Positions 61,697 through 64,000 of a stretch of 64,000 bases of DNA are shown here, one piece after another; the first letter of the stretch is position 1, and the number at the start of each line of letters is the position of its first letter. Where the stretch lies: contig NAJO01000008.1 in assembly GCA_002077065.1 (NCBI GenBank), forward strand, positions 868,001-932,000, in the 5' to 3' direction. The notes under the pieces were generated by a model that worked only from the letters and a program-made list of their open reading frames with translations, was not told the DNA's origin and made no database searches. Position numbers and translations under genes: made by a program. Source of the DNA: Cryoendolithus antarcticus (Eukaryota; Ascomycota; Dothideomycetes; Cladosporiales; Cladosporiaceae).

Positions 61697-62048
61697 AGTG
61701 AACGATCGGAATGAGAGAATCGCGTTGATTTAGCAGTGGGGAGGGGATGGTGGGGATGAAGCGAGGTCTCGAAGGCAAGGGCGTGGGGATTAGGGGGGAA
61801 GTAGGCATGTCAGGTTCGACATGCGCGGGTGTGCACGACTTGGGCAGTGAAGTGGCGACGGGAAGGGGATGAATGAATGACCACGAAGCGAGTTGGCAGT
61901 GCGCTTCAATCCAGGGCGACTGCCATGGAGCCGTTTGACGACTAGAATATCTACAAAATGAAAGAGCCTCAGTCGAACGCCAGAACGCCACGCTAAAGTC
62001 AGAATGATCGTGTGAGCCCCGTTGCCCACTTCTCTGCACTGCACAGAC
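61697..62048. other. Convergent 3' region, no gene seen
   Basis: 352 nt between converging TMA7 and deubiquitinase genes; shared terminator region with no notable frame. Confidence 0.5.
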
Positions 62049-63974
62049 CTACTCCGCACCTTCCTCCACCTGCTCGTAGAAGAGCAAGTACACCTCCCTC
62101 TGCATCCCCAGCACATCGCTCGTCTTGCTCTCCTTGATTTTATCGTCACTGATCCGCCACCATCTCTGCTGTACCTTTCGTTTCCTCCCGAGACTCAAAG
62201 CCTTCGCAGCCACGCTCTCCCGCCTGCTAACAGGCCGCGCCGCAGCAGCCTCCCTGTCAGCTGGAGGCTCAGGTAAGCCAGGTGTGGGTATAGCGTCTAG
62301 GGGTATACTGGGTGGAGGTCCTCGGCGCGAAGGGTCAAGGGAGAGGCGATGCAGGGAGTGTGACGAGGTCGTTGAGTTGGTGTTCGTGGAGGTCTGCTCA
62401 AGAGTCGTAGGAGAGGTTGCGTTGGCCGATAATCGAGGACTAGGCGTAGCAGAGATCCTCGGACTCGCTGTCGGGCTACCCTGTATGCTGTAGATGCCCC
62501 CTTTGCCCATGTTGGTGGGTGTGGAGTACGGCGGACTCAGCCATTGCCGTCGGAACGTCTCGTAGTGTCCGCTGTTGTGGCCGCCCTTATGCGTCACAAC
62601 GGACATGAGTCGGTAGGTCTTTCGATCGAGCAGGCCGCCTAGAGGGAGTGTTTCGGGGAACGCGACCTTGGAGATGTTCTTTGAAGAGTTCGTTTGCCGG
62701 TCCCAGACTGAGCGGCTCAGATGGATTGCGAGGACGCGCGGGAAGGAGGCGATGCGTGTGTGCCGCGTTATACGACGTTTGGGCGTTGTCGTCGAGTCAG
62801 GGAGTTTGAGATCTTTGGGTGGAGCCTCGGGGTCTGTGGACAGCGTGTGCTCCAACACCCGCCTCTCTTCCTCCAGCCTGGCGCGCTCTGTGGTCGAGGG
62901 CTGTCTATTCAGCTGCCGCGCATTTAGCTGCAGAGCGTATTCCAGCCGACAGCGATCGCAGCTGTAGTCGTCTATATGCTCCACCTTGAGCATGCCGTCG
63001 AAGCAATCGTTCAGACTTGTCGAAGTCTTCTCGTTCGGAACATTCAGCGTCAGGGTCACGAAGGAGGAGACAGAAGGCTTGGGCTTGAAGTGGCAGTGTG
63101 TGCATTCGACTTGTGATTCGAGCTTGCCTTCTAGAGGGAAGACGATCGGCTCGGTGTCCAGTTCCTTTTCTGGGATATCTGCGCCGGAGTCTACGCGATC
63201 GGACTCGGATTCGAGGGTCGAACTTGCTTCGGTGGGTGAGTCGTGTGCTGAGTCTCTGGGTCCGTTCACCGAGATCTGTAGTCTCGGCGCCTTGATCGTC
63301 TCCTCGGAAGCCTCCATCGTGCCTGCCGCAGGCTGATGCTCCGCCGCCGGCTGCACCTGCCCTGACTCCACGCCCTCGGTTCTCCGCCTAGCCTTCTTCC
63401 TCATCCTCACTCTTCGCCCCGCACTATGCTCATCCGCCAGCCTCTCCATAACAATCTGCAAGAACTCCTGCGCATCCTGCTGATACCTGCTGACCCTCGT
63501 CCGGAAAGCCTCCTCCACCACCCGGACAAAGCTTTGTGCAGAGATGGTCTTCTTGTAAATCGGCCGCTCATTCAACGCATCCAGCACATCCTTCAAACCG
63601 GCTGTGATCAAGCCTCTCTGCAAGCCCAGCAATTTCCACTCCGGCACCTGCACCCCATCCTTCTTCTCTCCCTTCTCGAGCGCGGCCGTCAGATCCTCAT
63701 ACAACGCTGCGCCGTCCAATTGTCGCCAGTGCATTTCCCTGATGAGGTAGAGACGAAGTTCTGGGAGGCCTGCAAGCGATTGCAAGACGGAATTGATGAA
63801 GCAGTCGTTTGCGGGGTTGGAGAGACCGACCACGCCTTTCTTCCGCCCGCTACGCGAGCTGTTGGCGGCTTCATCGTCGAAGAAGTATGTTGGACCGAAG
63901 ACGTAGACGAGCGTTGCTGCTGCCAGGGATGCGCCGGCTGCATAGGCAGCGACTGTGAGAGGCCGTTCGGGCAT
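62049..63974 (-). CDS. Ubiquitin C-terminal hydrolase, membrane-anchored (Ubp16/USP30-like)
   Basis: Single exon, 641 residues, starting MPERPLTVAAYAAG near the window edge. An N-terminal transmembrane segment (YAAGASLAAATLVYVFGPTY) precedes the USP domain: Cys box GLSNPANDCFINSVLQSL (Cys58), YQQDAQEFLQIVMERLA, zinc-ribbon-like CTHCHFKPKPS and CDRCR, LAIHLSRS, and His box HKGGHNSGHYETFRRQW, later WWRISDDKI. The N-terminal anchor plus USP order matches yeast Ubp16 and human USP30 of the mitochondrial outer membrane; mitochondrial location is inferred. The usual GNTC is ANDC here with Cys kept. The Ser/Thr-rich stretch between His box and WWRISD is a fungal insertion. Upstream exons beyond the window are not excluded. 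Confidence 0.9.
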   Translation of the reverse strand: MPERPLTVAAYAAGASLAAATLVYVFGPTYFFDDEAANSSRSGRKKGVVGLSNPANDCFINSVLQSLAGLPELRLYLIREMHWRQLDGAALYEDLTAALEKGEKKDGVQVPEWKLLGLQRGLITAGLKDVLDALNERPIYKKTISAQSFVRVVEEAFRTRVSRYQQDAQEFLQIVMERLADEHSAGRRVRMRKKARRRTEGVESGQVQPAAEHQPAAGTMEASEETIKAPRLQISVNGPRDSAHDSPTEASSTLESESDRVDSGADIPEKELDTEPIVFPLEGKLESQVECTHCHFKPKPSVSSFVTLTLNVPNEKTSTSLNDCFDGMLKVEHIDDYSCDRCRLEYALQLNARQLNRQPSTTERARLEEERRVLEHTLSTDPEAPPKDLKLPDSTTTPKRRITRHTRIASFPRVLAIHLSRSVWDRQTNSSKNISKVAFPETLPLGGLLDRKTYRLMSVVTHKGGHNSGHYETFRRQWLSPPYSTPTNMGKGGIYSIQGSPTASPRISATPSPRLSANATSPTTLEQTSTNTNSTTSSHSLHRLSLDPSRRGPPPSIPLDAIPTPGLPEPPADREAAAARPVSRRESVAAKALSLGRKRKVQQRWWRISDDKIKESKTSDVLGMQREVYLLFYEQVEEGAE

Positions 63975-64000
63975 TGCTGTGAGATCCTGGTCGAGCTTGG

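Overview
The window is nuclear DNA of a filamentous ascomycete, most likely a dothideomycete (class inferred from protein families, not proven). Introns are short (48-82 nt in most genes, with GT..AG ends and CTAAC/CTGAC-type branch sites), genes lie on both strands about every 2 kb, and the proteins are typical fungal ones: Ssf1, Rrp3, Prp4 kinase, a Ran1-like kinase, Hpt1, a hypervirulence-type TUDOR protein, and DUF3445, DUF7918-like and DUF7871-like families. I see no bacterial operons, CRISPR arrays, rRNA, tRNA genes or intact transposons.

Layout. 0-9.2 kb: the end of a dysferlin-domain peroxin gene, a REEP/HVA22 ER-shaping protein, a large disordered protein, a five-exon Dal5-type MFS transporter, a 24-residue metallothionein split over three exons, and a membrane-anchored PPOX-fold protein. 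9.7-20 kb: an unrecognised nuclear-type protein, a HAD hydrolase, a DUF7918-like protein, a divergent ribosome-biogenesis pair (RRP3 and SSF1) and a second Cys-rich metallothionein-like gene. 20.5-30.3 kb: AP-2 alpha, a small membrane protein, an orphan, a membrane-anchored DUF3445 protein, a TUDOR-domain protein and a GNAT acetyltransferase. 30.5-44.2 kb: an LRR protein, a coiled-coil protein, a protein with a terminal HPD (J-like) segment, a 3-ketoacyl-CoA thiolase, a basic Lys-rich protein, mitochondrial succinyl-CoA ligase beta, two small Cys-rich proteins (one apparently frameshifted) and the purine phosphoribosyltransferase Hpt1.

44.2-47.8 kb is the largest stretch without a supportable gene; it carries two adjacent GC-rich hairpins. 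47.8-64 kb: a Ran1-like kinase, Prp4 kinase, a secreted Gly/Ala-rich repeat protein, a SnoaL-like protein, a large deaminase-like protein whose two zinc motifs lie far apart, a transcription-type cyclin, the 70-residue ribosome-associated protein TMA7, and a Ubp16-like deubiquitinase.

The genes do not form one pathway; this is ordinary euchromatic gene space. The points worth following up are micro-genes assembled from tiny exons (metallothionein, TMA7), stop-free introns whose length is a multiple of three in Prp4 and the deaminase gene, the frameshifted MC-type gene, the HPD protein, the repetitive secreted protein, and a C-to-G skew switch inside several coding regions. I found no convincing new multi-gene system. 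All exon boundaries were read by eye from splice signals and reading frame, without transcript data.
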